Positions 53,365 to 54,238 of a stretch of DNA of 54,238 bases are shown here, one piece after another (positions within the stretch are counted from its first letter, which is position 1; every line of letters begins with the position of its first letter). The notes under the pieces are model-generated. The model was given only the letters and a program-made list of their open reading frames with translations. It was not told the DNA's origin and did no database searches. The position numbers and the translations under genes were made by a program. The DNA comes from Verrucomicrobiales bacterium. GTDB taxonomy: Bacteria; Verrucomicrobiota; Verrucomicrobiia; Verrucomicrobiales; DEV007. Location: contig JARGOZ010000026.1 in NCBI GenBank assembly GCA_029213025.1, forward strand, positions 1 to 54,238, written 5' to 3'.

Positions 53365-54216
53365 CTACCGCAATGAGACACCTCCATAAAAGATCCCTGC
53401 ATCTCCTTTCACACAGTCATATAGAGCGTCTTCGCCTAGATTTTGAGGGTCATCAATAACGTGAAGTTTCACCAATCCAGAATTCGAAAGTTCGAGGATT
53501 GCCGTGTCAAAATCAGTTTTTTGCTTTCCAATCAGTTTTTTAAGCTCAACTACGGAGACCACGGGGCGATGACTAACCAAATTTAGTATCTTCAGCAGAG
53601 TTTTCGCTAAAGATTGTTCTTCGTTTGGCGATTTGGCTCCACTACTACCAATCTTCGAAGCAAATGTCTTGATAACTTCATCCCTCTCTACTCCACACCG
53701 GGCAAGCTGGATTGCTTTGTCTTCAAGGTTTCTCACGATTCCATCGAGGTAGGGTGTTGGGTCCGGTGGAGATGCTGCGTATCTCTGTCGAAAACGTCCC
53801 ACAGGGGGGTGAATGAAAATTTTGCCTTCGGAGCGTAATTTTGTGATCAACGAATCAATTTTGGCCTGCGTGAATCCGGGTGTCTTGCGAGATGCTTCTG
53901 CCTTTAAAGAAGTTCGGCTTACCGGCTTGATGGCGCATTCCAGGATCTTTTCACAGGCAAAGCCTTCGGCTGAACAGTTCCAGAATGCTCCAGCCCTGGA
54001 TCGAGACGGCCAATGATGAATTTCCCCATGATTTTGCAATTCGTCGAGAGCTTGGTATACAGCCTCAACACTTGGTCGAATCTGGGTGGGCAACTCGTCA
54101 CGTGTTTGCGTCACGCTTAGGGGTTTCTTGGCTTTTTGGATAGCCTTGAGAATCGATTGATTCAGATCTTGTGTAGAATGAGAGTAAACACAAAATCCAG
54201 GCCATCTTGCACCCAC
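53365..54216 (-). CDS. Winged-helix-like protein, first visible gene of the operon (5' end uncertain)
   Basis: 283 residues from a GTG at 54216; the frame stays open to the window edge, so the gene may start outside. Three stretches look like winged helices: LNQSILKAIQKAKKPLSVTQ with VEAVYQALDELQNHGEIHHW, then CAIKPVSRTSLKAEASRKTP with KIDSLITKLRSEGKIFIHPP, and near the C terminus VVSVVELKKLIGKQKTDFDT with AILELSNSGLVKLHV. This tandem layout suits DNA binding or protein-protein contact within the complex. Stop to the AAA start is 10 bp. I do not recognise a named family. Confidence 0.65.
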   Translation of the reverse strand: MGARWPGFCVYSHSTQDLNQSILKAIQKAKKPLSVTQTRDELPTQIRPSVEAVYQALDELQNHGEIHHWPSRSRAGAFWNCSAEGFACEKILECAIKPVSRTSLKAEASRKTPGFTQAKIDSLITKLRSEGKIFIHPPVGRFRQRYAASPPDPTPYLDGIVRNLEDKAIQLARCGVERDEVIKTFASKIGSSGAKSPNEEQSLAKTLLKILNLVSHRPVVSVVELKKLIGKQKTDFDTAILELSNSGLVKLHVIDDPQNLGEDALYDCVKGDAGIFYGGVSLR

Positions 54217-54238
54217 CTGAAACAGGATTGATATTCGC

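Overview
The window looks like a chromosomal segment of a PVC-superphylum bacterium, most likely Verrucomicrobiota; a planctomycete is not excluded. The evidence is the gene repertoire: secreted sulfatases, three DUF1592-type proteins with two CxxCH motifs each, three DUF1552 proteins with Tat signals, a 1409-residue multihaem protein, and the carboxynorspermidine route to polyamines. No rRNA, tRNA, CRISPR array or transposase gene was found.

Layout. 1-5655: end of an alpha/beta hydrolase, a beta-helix secreted protein, a CNNM-type membrane protein and a frameshifted sulfatase with a jellyroll tail. 5656-13144: a 22-bp tandem repeat, the multihaem protein, a small membrane-anchored protein and a membrane-tethered TIR protein. 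13150-25456: an acidic secreted protein, CHAD protein, transporter, sulfatase plus Gfo/Idh/MocA oxidoreductase, DUF1552, rhodanese, a CMNCH haem protein and DUF1592. 25470-26887: an arsenate module (ArsR-ArsC fusion plus a second ArsC) with a near-consensus promoter and no visible efflux gene. 28489-30956: nspC and its synthase, overlapping by 4 bp. 31296-45324: a catabolic/sulfatase cluster marked by decay and insertion: two sulfatase stubs joined back to back, DUF1552-DUF1592 on the minus strand, then DUF1592, a four-helix-bundle element between inverted repeats, DUF1552, two sulfatases, a deleted group II intron and a MITE-like element.

45325-49605 is an accessory island with two toxin-antitoxin pairs, a DUF5397 gene, a broken Mrr-like defence gene and dense palindromic repeats. 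49606-54238 holds a minus-strand operon, AT-richer by eye, that runs off the window: a winged-helix-like protein, an AAA ATPase, and a RecB-type PD-(D/E)XK nuclease fused to an FtsK-type motor. I did not match this three-gene set to a named defence system; it is the best candidate for an undescribed system here.

A second theme is a family of palindromes built on GTACCCTGT/ACAGGGTAC, present at eight loci or more. Two copies are read in frame inside or next to signal-peptide codons of secreted proteins (near 36946 and 43790), like Rickettsia palindromic elements. A ~190-bp MITE-like family directly abuts these palindromes at two loci. Metabolically, the secreted sulfatases, beta-helix protein and cytochrome-like proteins fit breakdown of sulfated polysaccharides at the cell surface or in the periplasm; this is inferred from families, not shown.
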